DNA of 64,000 nucleotides, taken from positions 124,404 to 188,403 of the forward strand of contig DDQZ01000024.1 in NCBI GenBank assembly GCA_002343505.1, written 5' to 3'. A program made the translations under genes and the position numbers. Below are positions 43,208 to 52,987 of this stretch, one piece after another. The DNA comes from Verrucomicrobiaceae bacterium UBA2429 (GTDB lineage: Bacteria; Verrucomicrobiota; Verrucomicrobiia; Verrucomicrobiales; Verrucomicrobiaceae). Below the pieces are notes generated by a model. That model searched no databases. It was not told the origin of the DNA and saw nothing but the letters and a program-made list of their open reading frames with translations. Every line of letters starts with the position of its first letter. Positions within the stretch are counted from its first letter, which is position 1.

Positions 43208-46200
43208 ATGAACTTCCATCTCCCACTCGCCGCGCTCGCCGCCACGTTTTGCCTCGCGACATCCGCGCTCCGCGCGCAGGTGCCGCAGCTCATCAATTAC
43301 CAAGGGCGTGTCGCCGTCGGCACGGTGAACTTTGACGGCACGGGATCGTTCAAGTTCGCCCTCGTCAATGGCGACGGGACGGTGACGTTTTGGAGCAATG
43401 ACGGCACCAGCGCCGCAGGCAGTGAGCCCACCGCCGCCGTCCCGCTGACCGTGACGAAGGGACTTTATTCCGTGCTGCTGGGTGATGCCGCGCTGGCGAA
43501 CATGACCGCAATACCCAACAGCGTCTTCAACAACGCGGATGTGCGACTGCGCGTGTGGTTCAATGATGGAACAAATGGATCGCAGATGCTCGCGCCGGAC
43601 CAGCGCATCGCCGCCGTGGGCTACGCGATGATGGCGGGTGGCGTGAACATGCCGCCGACGAACGGAACCCTCACGGCGGGAGTGATCCGCCAGGATGGCG
43701 TGCCGCTGATCCACACCCATGGTCAGAACAATTTCTTCGCAGGCACCTTCGCAGGCGTTGTGACGAACGGTGAGAGCAACACGGCGATAGGTTCGTTCGC
43801 GCTCACGAACAACAACACCGGCGGGCGCAACACCTCTGTGGGTTCGCAATCCATGCAGGCGAACATCGACGGCGGTCACAACACCGCGCTTGGAAATCAG
43901 GCCTTGGCTGCGAACACCTCCGGCGGCTTCAACACCGCCCTGGGCGAGCTGGCGCTGCGCAACAACCTCACCGGCCTGAACAACACCGCCGTGGGCCGGG
44001 ACGCGCTCAAAAACAGCGTGGGGCACAACAACATCGCGCTGGGTTCCGGCAGCGGCGAGAACCTCACCACTGGCGATGACAACATCGCCCTCGGCAACGC
44101 CGGTGTCGCCGGAGAATCGGGCAGGATCCGCATCGGCACGGACGGCACGCACACGGACACCTACCTCGCCGGCACCATCCACGGCGATGGCTCGGGACTC
44201 TCCGGGATCAACGGAGCAAATCTGGCCGCCGGCAGCATCACCAGCGCGCAGATCGCCGAGGGCGCGGTGGGTGGCACGCAGCTTGCACCAGGCGCGGTGC
44301 AGGGTGCGAACCTGGCCAGCGGCGCGGCGGCGGCCAATCTCAGCGCCTCCGGGCTGGCGGGCGTGCCCACCGGCGGCATCGTGCTGTCGCAGACGGAGAA
44401 TCCCGCGCTGGCCGGCGCGGGTTATGTCAAGATCGGCAGCCTGCCCGCGGAGGACACCTGGGAGCTGCGGGCCGACGTTGGGTCACCGCCCGCGCGAAGA
44501 AGCCACTCGGCGGTGTGGACAGGGAGTGAAATGATCGTCTGGGGTGGAGACAACGGCTCCGGGATCTTCTCCAACGGCGCGCGCTTCGATCCGGCCGGGA
44601 ACGGTTGGACGCCGTTGAGTCTTTTCGGCACGCCAGATGGCCGCCTGTTGCACACGGCGGTGTGGACGGGCACCGAGATGATCGTGTGGGGAGGGTCAAA
44701 CAACGCCATCTTGAACACGGGAGGCCGCTACAATCCCGTTTCCAACACTTGGCTGCCCGTTTCGACTCACAATGCGCCCGGCGTTCGCAACAATCACACG
44801 GCCGTGTGGACGGGCAGCGAGATGATCGTCTGGGGCGGATTCTACAATGACGGCAGCAGCCAATACCGCAATGACGGCGGGCGCTACAATCCCGCGACCG
44901 ATACTTGGGCGGCCTTGTCCAACACCAGCGCGCCGGTGGTCCGCCTGCGGCATGCGGCGGTATGGACGGGTGCCGAGATGATCGTGTGGGGAGGCAGCAA
45001 CAGCACGTCCTACCTGAATGACGGTGGCCGCTACAATCTCGCCACCGACGCCTGGACGCCGCTGAGCGTCACCGGCGCGCCTTCCCCGCGCAACCGGCAC
45101 ACCGCCGTCTGGACCGGTACGGAGATGATTGTGTGGGGCGGATTTGACGGCTCTCCCCTGAACACCGGCGGGAGCTACAATCCTGCGACTGACAGTTGGA
45201 CAGCCACGAGCCTGACCAGCGCCCCAGTCGCGCGGCGTTTTCATGCGGCGGTTTGGACCGGCAGTGAAATGATCGTGTGGGGCGGCCTCGGCAGCGCTTC
45301 CCTGAACGATGGTGGCCGCTATGATCCGGCGGGCGACACCTGGACCGCGACGAGCACCTCCGGCGCGCCTGCCACCCGGCAAAACCACACGGCTGTGTGG
45401 ACCGGCAGCGAGATGCTGGTGTGGGGCGGATTTTACAATGATGGCAGCGACCACATCCTCGCCGACGGCGGGCGCTATGATCCGGCGGACGACAGTTGGA
45501 TCAGCGTGCCCTTTGCCGTGATACCGCCGCCGCGCGAGGGACACACGACGATCTGGACAGGCAGCGAGATGCTGGTCTGGGGCGGCATCAACGGCAGCAC
45601 CTATTTCAACCACGGCGTGCGGTATGACCCCGCGGGCAACATCTGGAGGCACATGAACCTCACCGACCAGCCATCGGCCCGCATCGACCACACCGCTGTG
45701 TGGACGGGCAGCGAGATGATCGTCTGGGGCGGAGACGACGGCACCGCCCTATTCAACAGCGGCAGCCGCTACCATGCGGCGGCAGACACCTGGACCGCCA
45801 TGCAGTCCATCCCGGAGTTCGCCCTGGCCAGGCGGCGTGGCCATACCGCCGTTTGGACGGGAAGTGAAATGCTCGTCTGGGGAGGATTGGACAACAGTTC
45901 GTTCGTTTTGGGAAATGGAGGCCGGTACAATCCGGCGTCCAACACCTGGGCGGCCACGGGCATCAACACCTTCGGCGCCCCCTCCGCGCGCTACCAGCAC
46001 ACCGCCGTGTGGACAGGTGTCGGCATGATCATCTGGGGCGGGTCCAATTTCAGCGACCCGCAAAGTTCCGGTGCGCACTACCATCCGCCCACCGACTCCT
46101 GGTTTTCCCTGACCCCCTCGGGTGCTCCCGGCCCGCGCAGCCAGCACAAGGCGTTCTGGACCGGAAGCGAGATGATCATTTGGGGCGGACATCACTTCAA

Positions 46201-46561
46201 CCTCGGCCACTTGAACGACGGCGGACGCTACAACCCCGCCAACAACTCGTGGAGGCCCGTGAACACGACCGGAGCACCGCCGGGGCGCAGCGGCTCCTCA
46301 GCGGTCTGGACAGGCAGTGAAATGATCATCTGGGGCGGATACAACAGCGGCCACTTCAACGACGGTGCGCGCTACAAGCCGCAGTTCGATGTCTGGACGG
46401 CCACCGGCACCAGCGGCACCCCCATTGGCCGGCAGAAACACTCGGCCGTGTGGACGGGTGACAAGATGCTCATCTGGGGCGGCATCAACAATTCCTTCTA
46501 TCTCAACGGCGTCTCAACCTACACCCCCGGCAAGCCGCTGTTCCTCTACCAGAAGCCATGA
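43208..46561 (+). CDS. Secreted protein with YadA-like repeats and 14 kelch repeats
   Basis: The 1117-residue protein has a signal peptide (about 1-23), an N-terminal region to about 185, and YadA/trimeric-autotransporter-head-like repeats (NTAIG, NTSVGSQSM, NTALGNQAL, NTAVGRDAL; about 190-300). A GSITSAQIAEGAVGGTQL linker follows. From about 430 to 1105 come 14 kelch units built on (H)TAVWTGSEMIVWGG with a period near 48 residues. Fourteen units would make two 7-bladed propellers. It is likely a surface or extracellular binding protein. Its stop overlaps the next gene by 4 bp. Confidence 0.88.
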   Translation: MNFHLPLAALAATFCLATSALRAQVPQLINYQGRVAVGTVNFDGTGSFKFALVNGDGTVTFWSNDGTSAAGSEPTAAVPLTVTKGLYSVLLGDAALANMTAIPNSVFNNADVRLRVWFNDGTNGSQMLAPDQRIAAVGYAMMAGGVNMPPTNGTLTAGVIRQDGVPLIHTHGQNNFFAGTFAGVVTNGESNTAIGSFALTNNNTGGRNTSVGSQSMQANIDGGHNTALGNQALAANTSGGFNTALGELALRNNLTGLNNTAVGRDALKNSVGHNNIALGSGSGENLTTGDDNIALGNAGVAGESGRIRIGTDGTHTDTYLAGTIHGDGSGLSGINGANLAAGSITSAQIAEGAVGGTQLAPGAVQGANLASGAAAANLSASGLAGVPTGGIVLSQTENPALAGAGYVKIGSLPAEDTWELRADVGSPPARRSHSAVWTGSEMIVWGGDNGSGIFSNGARFDPAGNGWTPLSLFGTPDGRLLHTAVWTGTEMIVWGGSNNAILNTGGRYNPVSNTWLPVSTHNAPGVRNNHTAVWTGSEMIVWGGFYNDGSSQYRNDGGRYNPATDTWAALSNTSAPVVRLRHAAVWTGAEMIVWGGSNSTSYLNDGGRYNLATDAWTPLSVTGAPSPRNRHTAVWTGTEMIVWGGFDGSPLNTGGSYNPATDSWTATSLTSAPVARRFHAAVWTGSEMIVWGGLGSASLNDGGRYDPAGDTWTATSTSGAPATRQNHTAVWTGSEMLVWGGFYNDGSDHILADGGRYDPADDSWISVPFAVIPPPREGHTTIWTGSEMLVWGGINGSTYFNHGVRYDPAGNIWRHMNLTDQPSARIDHTAVWTGSEMIVWGGDDGTALFNSGSRYHAAADTWTAMQSIPEFALARRRGHTAVWTGSEMLVWGGLDNSSFVLGNGGRYNPASNTWAATGINTFGAPSARYQHTAVWTGVGMIIWGGSNFSDPQSSGAHYHPPTDSWFSLTPSGAPGPRSQHKAFWTGSEMIIWGGHHFNLGHLNDGGRYNPANNSWRPVNTTGAPPGRSGSSAVWTGSEMIIWGGYNSGHFNDGARYKPQFDVWTATGTSGTPIGRQKHSAVWTGDKMLIWGGINNSFYLNGVSTYTPGKPLFLYQKP

Positions 46562-47487
46562 ACATGAAAATACAGATCACCACCGTTGCGCTGCTGCTGC
46601 TGTGCATGGGTTCCGCCTCGGGCGCGGACATCACCTCCCTCTGCGCCGACCGCTCCGCCATCGAGCGCGTGTACCATGAGCGCCGCACCGGCACGAAGCC
46701 GCCCTTTGAGCAGGCCATGCCCGCGGCATTGCTGGAAAACATCGTTCGGACGCAACTGCGAAAGGAACGGGCGCTCGCCAGCGCCTACGGCGTCGAGATC
46801 ACTCCGGCGCTGCTCGCCGCCGAGGTCCGGCGCATCGACACCACCACGCGCGCGCCGGAGATGCTCGCGGAAATCAAAGCGGCGCTCGCCTCGGATGATG
46901 ACCGCTTCGCAGTCGCCTTCGCCAAGCCATTCCTCGTGGAGAGGGAACTGCGCCAGCGCTTCGAAAATGACGACGCGCTTCACGCTCCGCAGCGCCGGTT
47001 GGCCGAAGCGGCGCGAGACCGCCTGCTCGCCGTGAAGGAGCCCGGTTTCGAGGCGCGGCTCGCGACGCTCAAAGAAGGCGCAGGCGACCTGCGTGCGGAG
47101 GTCACATGGACGCTCACACCGCGTCCTTTGGATGACGACACCGCCTCCGCGCCCGCCATCGCTCCACAGCCGACCGAGGCACGGGCACGCAGCACGGCCT
47201 ACACCAATCAAGCAACCGCGCAGGTGGCCCAGGTGCTTTCTTCTCCGGCCACAGGCCGTGCGGAAGCAAACCCGGTTTTCTACTTCGAGGATCTGCCTGG
47301 TGAATTGCAAAACGTCCTGCGTGCCCAGCTCCGCCAGCCCGGCGATGTCAGCGCCGTCATCGAAAGTCCTGAGGCCTTCCAAATCTTCCTCGCCCGCGAA
47401 TGCACCGCATCCGCGCTGTCCGCCGCCATCCTCACCATCTCCAAGCGCGGCTACGATGAGTGGCTGGCGCAGCAATCCTTCCCATGA
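46558..47487 (+). CDS. Secreted helical protein, SurA/PpiC-N-terminal-like, function uncertain
   Basis: The 309-residue protein has a signal peptide (about 1-22). Its helical region, with ERVYHERR, LRKERALASAYGVEITPALLAAEVRRI and phrases on removal of residues, resembles SurA-type chaperone N-domains of peptidyl-prolyl isomerases. No parvulin catalytic domain is recognised. It may help export or fold its operon partners. Overlaps of 4 bp lie on both sides. Confidence 0.6.
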   Translation: MNMKIQITTVALLLLCMGSASGADITSLCADRSAIERVYHERRTGTKPPFEQAMPAALLENIVRTQLRKERALASAYGVEITPALLAAEVRRIDTTTRAPEMLAEIKAALASDDDRFAVAFAKPFLVERELRQRFENDDALHAPQRRLAEAARDRLLAVKEPGFEARLATLKEGAGDLRAEVTWTLTPRPLDDDTASAPAIAPQPTEARARSTAYTNQATAQVAQVLSSPATGRAEANPVFYFEDLPGELQNVLRAQLRQPGDVSAVIESPEAFQIFLARECTASALSAAILTISKRGYDEWLAQQSFP

Positions 47488-48383
47488 AAGCCGCGATTCT
47501 CGTCCTCTTGCTTGTTCCATCCCTGGCCGCCGCTGACACGCGGACCAGCGCCAACTACTCGATGGTCACCGAAACACCTGATGCCGGCGGCGCGCACTCC
47601 ACGAGTGCCGGCTATTCCAGTGACGGCAGCATCGGCGGCATCACCGGGCTTTCCACCGTCGCCGCACCCGTGCAGGTGGCGAAAGCCGGCTACATCGGCC
47701 AGCTCTACGAGGTGACAGGACTCGTTCTCGGCGCAGGATCGGTCAACGTGAACGAAACCGCGACACTCCAGCTCGCCGCATGGCAGTCGCTCGACGACTC
47801 CAGCCACCTGTCCGTGCCCGCCGCGAGCGTGGCGTGGAGCACCGTCAGCGGCCCGATCTCTGGAATCGATCCCAACGGCCTCGCCACAGCCGCAGCCGTG
47901 TATCAAGACACCGCCGCGACCGTGCAGGGAAGTCTCGGCGGACTCACCGGCATGCTGAACCTCACCGTGCTCGAAACCGTCGCCGACAACTTCGGAACCT
48001 ACGCCGCTGACGGCATCAGCGACGACTGGCAGTTCCAATACTTCGGCTCCGACAATGCCAACGCCGCCCCCCAGCTCGATCCCGACTTCGACGGCCACAG
48101 CAACCTCTTCGAGTTCACCGCCGGCCTCGTCCCCACCGACGCCGCTTCCGTCTTCCACTGGCGCGTTGAACCCGTGCCCGGGTTCCCCACGCAGAAAAGG
48201 CTGATTTTCAGCCCGCTCGTCGCGGGCCGAAGCTACACCGTGAAGTCCGCCACGACCCTCGGCGTGCTCATGCAGTCGCTGGGCAGTTTCACCACCTCGG
48301 ATGCCAATGGCGAACGAACCGTGACCGACCTGAACGCATCCGGCACAACCAGATTCTACCGTGTCGAGATCACCCGCGAGTGA
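47484..48383 (+). CDS. Secreted protein with verrucomicrobial C-terminal calcium-binding-like motif
   Basis: The 299-residue protein has a signal peptide (about 1-17) and beta-rich Thr/Ser-rich body. The motif DGISDDWQFQYFGSDNANAAP, followed by DPDFDGHSNLFEFTAGLVPTD, is a pattern repeated in many verrucomicrobial secreted proteins. It has spaced Asp residues like calcium-binding repeats. Function unknown. It closes the three-gene operon of secreted proteins. Confidence 0.7.
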   Translation: MKAAILVLLLVPSLAAADTRTSANYSMVTETPDAGGAHSTSAGYSSDGSIGGITGLSTVAAPVQVAKAGYIGQLYEVTGLVLGAGSVNVNETATLQLAAWQSLDDSSHLSVPAASVAWSTVSGPISGIDPNGLATAAAVYQDTAATVQGSLGGLTGMLNLTVLETVADNFGTYAADGISDDWQFQYFGSDNANAAPQLDPDFDGHSNLFEFTAGLVPTDAASVFHWRVEPVPGFPTQKRLIFSPLVAGRSYTVKSATTLGVLMQSLGSFTTSDANGERTVTDLNASGTTRFYRVEITRE

Positions 48384-48389
48384 ACGACG

Positions 48390-51140
48390 TCACGGCAGAA
48401 ACAAGAACTCGTTGCTGTTGAACAACGCTCGGCAAAGCACAGCGAGGCCGTTTTCGCGAACGGCAGATACGGTGTCGCGCAACTCGTCGGTGGTCGGAGC
48501 GCGATTCAGCGCGAGTTGATAAGCGCGGGTGATTTGCGCGGCGATGTCATCGCCAGCCTCTTTTTGCACGCGGGCGGCGAAGGCGTTCGCCGTGTCTAGG
48601 GTGAAGCGGCTGTTGAAGAGGTTGAGCGCCTGGATCGGTGTGGTGCTGGCGCGGCGGATGGCGGTGCTTTGACCGGCGTCGGGACAGTCGAACGCGCCAA
48701 ACACGGCTTCGGGTTCGCGACGAACTTTGTGCGCGTAGATCATGCGGCGTTTGTTGTCGGGCGTGAGGGTCTCGACGGGTTCGAAGCCGCTGAGGCCACC
48801 GCGTTTGTCGAAGAGGTTGTAGCCACGGCCGTACATCTTAAAATCCAGCAGGCCGCTGACGGCGAGCATCGAGTCGCGGATGGATTCGGCTTCCAAGCGG
48901 CGGGATGGGAAGCGCCAGAGGAGGCGGGCGTTGGCGTCTTTTGCCAGTGCGTCGGGTGAGTCGGACTGGTCCGACACGACAGACGATTGACGATAGGTCT
49001 CACTCATCAAAATGATCCGGTGCATGTGCTTCACACTCCAGCCGCTCTTGATGAACTCGGCGGCGAGCCAGTCGAGCAATTCGGGATGCGTGGGCTTTAC
49101 GCCCATGCGGCCGAAATCGCTCGGCGTTTCGACCAGACCGGTGCCGAAGTGGCCCTGCCAGATGCGATTGACCATCACGCGGGCGGTGAGCGGATTCTGC
49201 GGGCTGGCGATCCATTCGGCGAGAGCGCGGCGGCGTTCCTGCTCGGCGGCTTCCTTCGTCAGCGTCATTTTTCCCAGCGCAGATAGCACCGCGGGCACCA
49301 CGGACTCCTGCGGCTGCTCAGGATCGCCACGATTGAGCAGATGGATGTCATCCGGCGTGCGGAAGGTGCCGGCGAAGACTTTTTGATCGGCGCTGAGGCG
49401 TTGCAGGCGCTCGTCGAGCGGCCGCTTTTGATCCATGAGACTCTGTGCCTCGGCGATTTCCTCTGTGCGGAGACCCTGTGTGGAAAACGCGGGCTGCGTG
49501 CGATCTCGCTCGTCAAAGCGCTGGCGGTCGTCGGAATCCGCGACGACGCGCCACATGCCGGAATTGTCGGCGGTTTCGATGACGTAGCTCGTTGCGAGGC
49601 GATCCCTGAACTTGCCATGCCGATCTCGCCCCCAGACGACGCGGTCGATCTCGTGCTCCTGCGCGAATTCGACCATCACCCAGCCTTTGCCGACTTCGTT
49701 CGACATCCAACTGCGCGAGTTGCCGTAGTTGCCGTCGTTCACAAAACGCTGTTCATGGCGGTCTGCGCTGACCTTCTCGCCGGAGACGGTGATGGGGGCA
49801 TTCAGCGCGATGTTTTCGCCTGCGGTGGTGAAAACCTCGAGTTCGTCGATGCAGGGTTCGAGTTTGTTTGTGTCGCGTATGGTGAAGCGCACGCGTCTGG
49901 CCATCACGGGCATGAAGCGGTCGCGATTTTCACGCGCATCGATCATCGGACGCTTCACGCCTGACTTGGCGATGGGCACAAAGCGCGAGAGCTTTTTCTC
50001 GATGTCGGTGAACTGTGCTTTGACCTTCTTCAGTTCCTCGCGGGCCGCAAGAGCCTCCGGCGTGCGCAATTCACGGTCGCCATACTCGACTCCGGCGACG
50101 AAGGCCTGCATGGAGTAGTAATCCTTTGCGCTGATCGGATCGAATTTGTGATCGTGGCAGCGCGCGCAGCCAATGCTGAGGCCGAGAAAAGTCTGGCCAA
50201 TGTTCACGACGATCTCGTCGATGGAATCCTGCCGAGCGAGACGCTTTGAAGGCTCGTCTTTGCCGATCTGGCCCGGCAGCAGCACGGACGCGGTCACGAG
50301 AAAGCCCGTGGCAGCGTCCTCACCCATCGCATCGCCGACGATCTGCTCTTTGATGAAGCGATCATACGGCGTGTCGTTGTTGAAGGCGCGGATGACGTAA
50401 TCGCGATACGGCCATGCGTTCGGGCGCTCGGTGTTCACCTCAAAGCCGTGCGTGTCCGCGTAGCGCACGACATCCAGCCAGTGCTGCGCCCAGCGCTCGC
50501 CGTAGCGGGGGCTATTTAACAGGCGCGCCACAACCGCCTCATATGCGTCCGACTGGTCGGACGAGTCGGACAAGTCCGACTCAAATGCGATCACGTCCTC
50601 CGGCGTCGGCGGCAGCCCAGTGAGGTCAAAAGTCACACGGCGCAGCCAGGTGACGGGATCGGCGGGCGGGGAGCGGTGGAGTCCTTTTTTGGAGAGCTTG
50701 GCGTCAATGAACGCATCAATTGTGTGCCGCGGGTTGAATTCCAGCAGAGGCTTGAAGCTCCAGTGGTCGAGTCGGTCTTCGAGTTTGGCGAGATCGGCAC
50801 CCTCGGGCCAGCCAGCTCCTTCATTGATCCAGTTCGTGATCGTTTCGATGTCAACCGCAGGCAGTCTCCCCTTCGGTGGCATGAGTTCGTCATCGTCATC
50901 TGTCGTCAGGAAGTGGATGAGCGGGCTGTCTTTGGCCTTTCCGGGTACAATGTCGGGGCCGTGGTTGTCACCGCCTTTGAAGGCTTCCGATTTGATGTCG
51001 AGGCGGAGGCCTGACTTCTGTTTTTTCTCACCATGGCACTCAAGGCAGTGCCTTTCAAAGATGGGCCGCACATCGCGCACGAAGTCAACCGGCGCGGCGG
51101 AGGCGCTGGTGACAACGAGCAGGAAGGTGGGAAATCTCAT
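48390..51140 (-). CDS. PSD1 protein: cytochrome c, DUF1549 and DUF1553 domains
   Basis: The 916-residue secreted protein begins with a signal peptide and a planctomycete-type cytochrome c domain (heme motif CLECH near residue 34). DUF1549 follows ([36 protein letters not shown]). The middle region (about 400-540) looks like a discoidin-type carbohydrate-binding insert. DUF1553 is at the C-terminus ([20 protein letters not shown]). Such proteins are often paired with sulfatases and DUF1501. Two Ser-Asp-x repeat insertions lie in the coding region. Function unknown. Confidence 0.92.
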   Translation of the reverse strand: MRFPTFLLVVTSASAAPVDFVRDVRPIFERHCLECHGEKKQKSGLRLDIKSEAFKGGDNHGPDIVPGKAKDSPLIHFLTTDDDDELMPPKGRLPAVDIETITNWINEGAGWPEGADLAKLEDRLDHWSFKPLLEFNPRHTIDAFIDAKLSKKGLHRSPPADPVTWLRRVTFDLTGLPPTPEDVIAFESDLSDSSDQSDAYEAVVARLLNSPRYGERWAQHWLDVVRYADTHGFEVNTERPNAWPYRDYVIRAFNNDTPYDRFIKEQIVGDAMGEDAATGFLVTASVLLPGQIGKDEPSKRLARQDSIDEIVVNIGQTFLGLSIGCARCHDHKFDPISAKDYYSMQAFVAGVEYGDRELRTPEALAAREELKKVKAQFTDIEKKLSRFVPIAKSGVKRPMIDARENRDRFMPVMARRVRFTIRDTNKLEPCIDELEVFTTAGENIALNAPITVSGEKVSADRHEQRFVNDGNYGNSRSWMSNEVGKGWVMVEFAQEHEIDRVVWGRDRHGKFRDRLATSYVIETADNSGMWRVVADSDDRQRFDERDRTQPAFSTQGLRTEEIAEAQSLMDQKRPLDERLQRLSADQKVFAGTFRTPDDIHLLNRGDPEQPQESVVPAVLSALGKMTLTKEAAEQERRRALAEWIASPQNPLTARVMVNRIWQGHFGTGLVETPSDFGRMGVKPTHPELLDWLAAEFIKSGWSVKHMHRIILMSETYRQSSVVSDQSDSPDALAKDANARLLWRFPSRRLEAESIRDSMLAVSGLLDFKMYGRGYNLFDKRGGLSGFEPVETLTPDNKRRMIYAHKVRREPEAVFGAFDCPDAGQSTAIRRASTTPIQALNLFNSRFTLDTANAFAARVQKEAGDDIAAQITRAYQLALNRAPTTDELRDTVSAVRENGLAVLCRALFNSNEFLFLP
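48951..48990 (-). repeat. Short gtcggac-type repeat inside the PSD1 gene (C-terminal site)
   Basis: A 40-bp stretch of alternating gtcgg(a)c/gtccgac units, encoding VSDQSDSPD on the minus strand. It resembles the repeat at 50547-50583 and is in frame. Confidence 0.6.
50547..50583 (-). repeat. 9-nt-period gtcggac/gtccgac repeat inside the PSD1 gene (N-terminal site)
   Basis: Four 9-nt units of gtccgac or gtcggac encode [11 protein letters not shown] on the minus strand, adding Ser-Asp-x triplets to a surface-like loop of DUF1549. The units are partly palindromic, as in a dispersed element that has entered a coding region in frame. Confidence 0.65.
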
Positions 51141-51393
51141 AATCAGAGTTTAACGGCGGCTCCTGCGGCAATCAAACATACGCCAAGAGTGCCTTCGGCA
51201 CCTTGCGCTCGTGTGCCACGCCGAACAGACGGTTGCCGGTGCCTTGACAAGTGAAGTGAAAGCGATGCGGATAGTGCCGGGTTGGTTGAGGATCCTCGCC
51301 TGCAGTTCGCGTATGCCAACCGGATTCTTGACCGGGCAGCTGCCGAGCCAACCATCTCGATGTGCGAGACCCAGCGTTGGATGCCACCGCTCT

Positions 51394-52824
51394 TTATTCA
51401 CCCCACACGCGCGGGGCCTTGTAGTTCGCGGGCTGGTTCCCGGCCTTGGGCGGAACGGCGGCCTTCTGGTAGGCCTCGATTTTTTCACGCAGTTGCTGCA
51501 CGACCTCGGGGTGTTGCCCGGCGAGGTTGTTCCGCTCGTAAGGATCATCCGCCAACTTGAAAAGTTCCACCGCAACACCAGCGGCTTTTTCCTGCGCCTT
51601 CTTTTTCTTGGGGGCCGCCTTTGCTTCCGCATTCGGAGGGCCGGCGTTTTGCAGGTCGTTGGCGTCAATGCGCCCGTTGAGCACGAGCTTCCATTCACCC
51701 ATGCGGATCGCGCCGCTGCCGGGCGTGGCGTTGATGAGGATGTCCTCATGCGGCGAGGGTTTGCCTGCGGTGATCACCGGCCAGATGTCTAGACCGTCAA
51801 GCGGGGTTTTCTGCGCGGCGGGCGCGCCGGTGAGTTTCACTAGCGTGGGGAACCAGTCCACGATATGCAGAGGCTCGTTGACAACGGTTCCGGCCTTGAT
51901 GCGCCCGGCCCAATTCGCAAAGGCGCAGACGCGCGTGCCGCCTTCGTAAAGCGTGCCCTTCTGCGCGCGGAGACTGCCATTGGTCGCGCCGAGGCCGAGA
52001 GGGCCGCCGTTGTCGCTGGAGAACAGAATGAGCGTGTCCTTCACCAGCCCGCGTTTCTCCAACGCGGCCACCACGCGGCCCACCTGCTCATCCAAGCACT
52101 CGACCATCGCGGCAAAGGCCTGGCGCTTCCTGTCGGCGAGGTGCGCGTGGCGTTTCAGGTATTCGTCCGGCGCCTGCAGAGGCGAGTGCGGCGCGTTGAA
52201 CGGCACATAAAGGAAAAACGGTTTTCCCGGCTGCGCCTGCTCGACCACGCGCACGGCTTCGTTGCCGATCAAAATCGTCGTGTAGCCCTCGTCGCGGCTG
52301 TCCTTGTCGTTGCGATGCCAGTCGTGGCCGCCGTCGCGGTCATGCGTGAAGTAGTCGAGCGCGCCGTTGTAATGGCCGTATTGCGTGTCGAAGCCGCGCC
52401 GCGTGGGCAGGTAGTCCGGCAGGAAATGTCCGAGATGCCATTTGCCGCTGATGTGCGTGGTGTAACCGGCTTCCTTGAGCGCCTGCGGAAGCGTGCGTTC
52501 CTCAAGCGGCAGACCGTATTGCGCCCAAGGACGGACCACGCTGACCTGCAAGCCGTGGCGGATCGGGTAACGGCCAGTCATCAACGCCGCGCGCGTGGGC
52601 GAGCAGACCGGCAGCACGTAAAACTGCTCCAGTTTCGCACCGCCGTTGGCGAGCTTGTCGAGGTTGGGCGTACGGATCTCGCTCCCGTGCCAGCCGACAT
52701 CCGTCCAGCCCAGGTCATCGGCGAGAAAATAAATGATGTTGGGCTGATCCTTCGCGAAACCAGACGTGGCAAACCCTGCCAGCAAACAGAACGCGGGGAC
52801 AATGAGAGAAAATAGACGGAGCAT
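51394..52824 (-). CDS. Secreted sulfatase (arylsulfatase family)
   Basis: Hydrolyses sulfate esters, probably on glycans. The 476-residue protein has a signal peptide (about 1-24), the metal-binding start (PNIIYFLADDLGW) and the formylglycine motif CSPTRAALMTGR with Cys74 as the modified residue. A downstream GKWHLG segment and the SSDNGG metal site are also present. The Cys-type site requires formylglycine generation by FGE or anSME, neither of which is in the window. A 253-bp non-coding gap lies upstream. Confidence 0.93.
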   Translation of the reverse strand: MLRLFSLIVPAFCLLAGFATSGFAKDQPNIIYFLADDLGWTDVGWHGSEIRTPNLDKLANGGAKLEQFYVLPVCSPTRAALMTGRYPIRHGLQVSVVRPWAQYGLPLEERTLPQALKEAGYTTHISGKWHLGHFLPDYLPTRRGFDTQYGHYNGALDYFTHDRDGGHDWHRNDKDSRDEGYTTILIGNEAVRVVEQAQPGKPFFLYVPFNAPHSPLQAPDEYLKRHAHLADRKRQAFAAMVECLDEQVGRVVAALEKRGLVKDTLILFSSDNGGPLGLGATNGSLRAQKGTLYEGGTRVCAFANWAGRIKAGTVVNEPLHIVDWFPTLVKLTGAPAAQKTPLDGLDIWPVITAGKPSPHEDILINATPGSGAIRMGEWKLVLNGRIDANDLQNAGPPNAEAKAAPKKKKAQEKAAGVAVELFKLADDPYERNNLAGQHPEVVQQLREKIEAYQKAAVPPKAGNQPANYKAPRVWGE

Positions 52825-52987
52825 AATCGGCTACTGAACGAAGCGATGGGCAACTGCATTTCTGGCAAGTCAGCCTCTTTCGAGTGCTTCATGCAAATTC
52901 ATGCCAATCCACCGCATGGAGCGGGAGGCATGGCATAGCTCGATCAATCCCCAGCGCTGTGAAGCGGGCAAAAATTGGGCGGATGAT

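Noticed and set aside
44500..46500. Regular 144-bp period that might suggest a tandem DNA repeat array or CRISPR
   Set aside because: The period is coding: each unit is a kelch repeat with synonymous drift and there are no spacers.
46558..47487. Calling this a PpiC/SurA peptidyl-prolyl isomerase
   Set aside because: Only the helical N-terminal resemblance is visible; the parvulin catalytic domain is not recognisable.
51141..51393. A gene remnant in the gap between the PSD1 and sulfatase genes
   Set aside because: Short frames exist on both strands, but none shows a recognisable family or start, so nothing is supported here.
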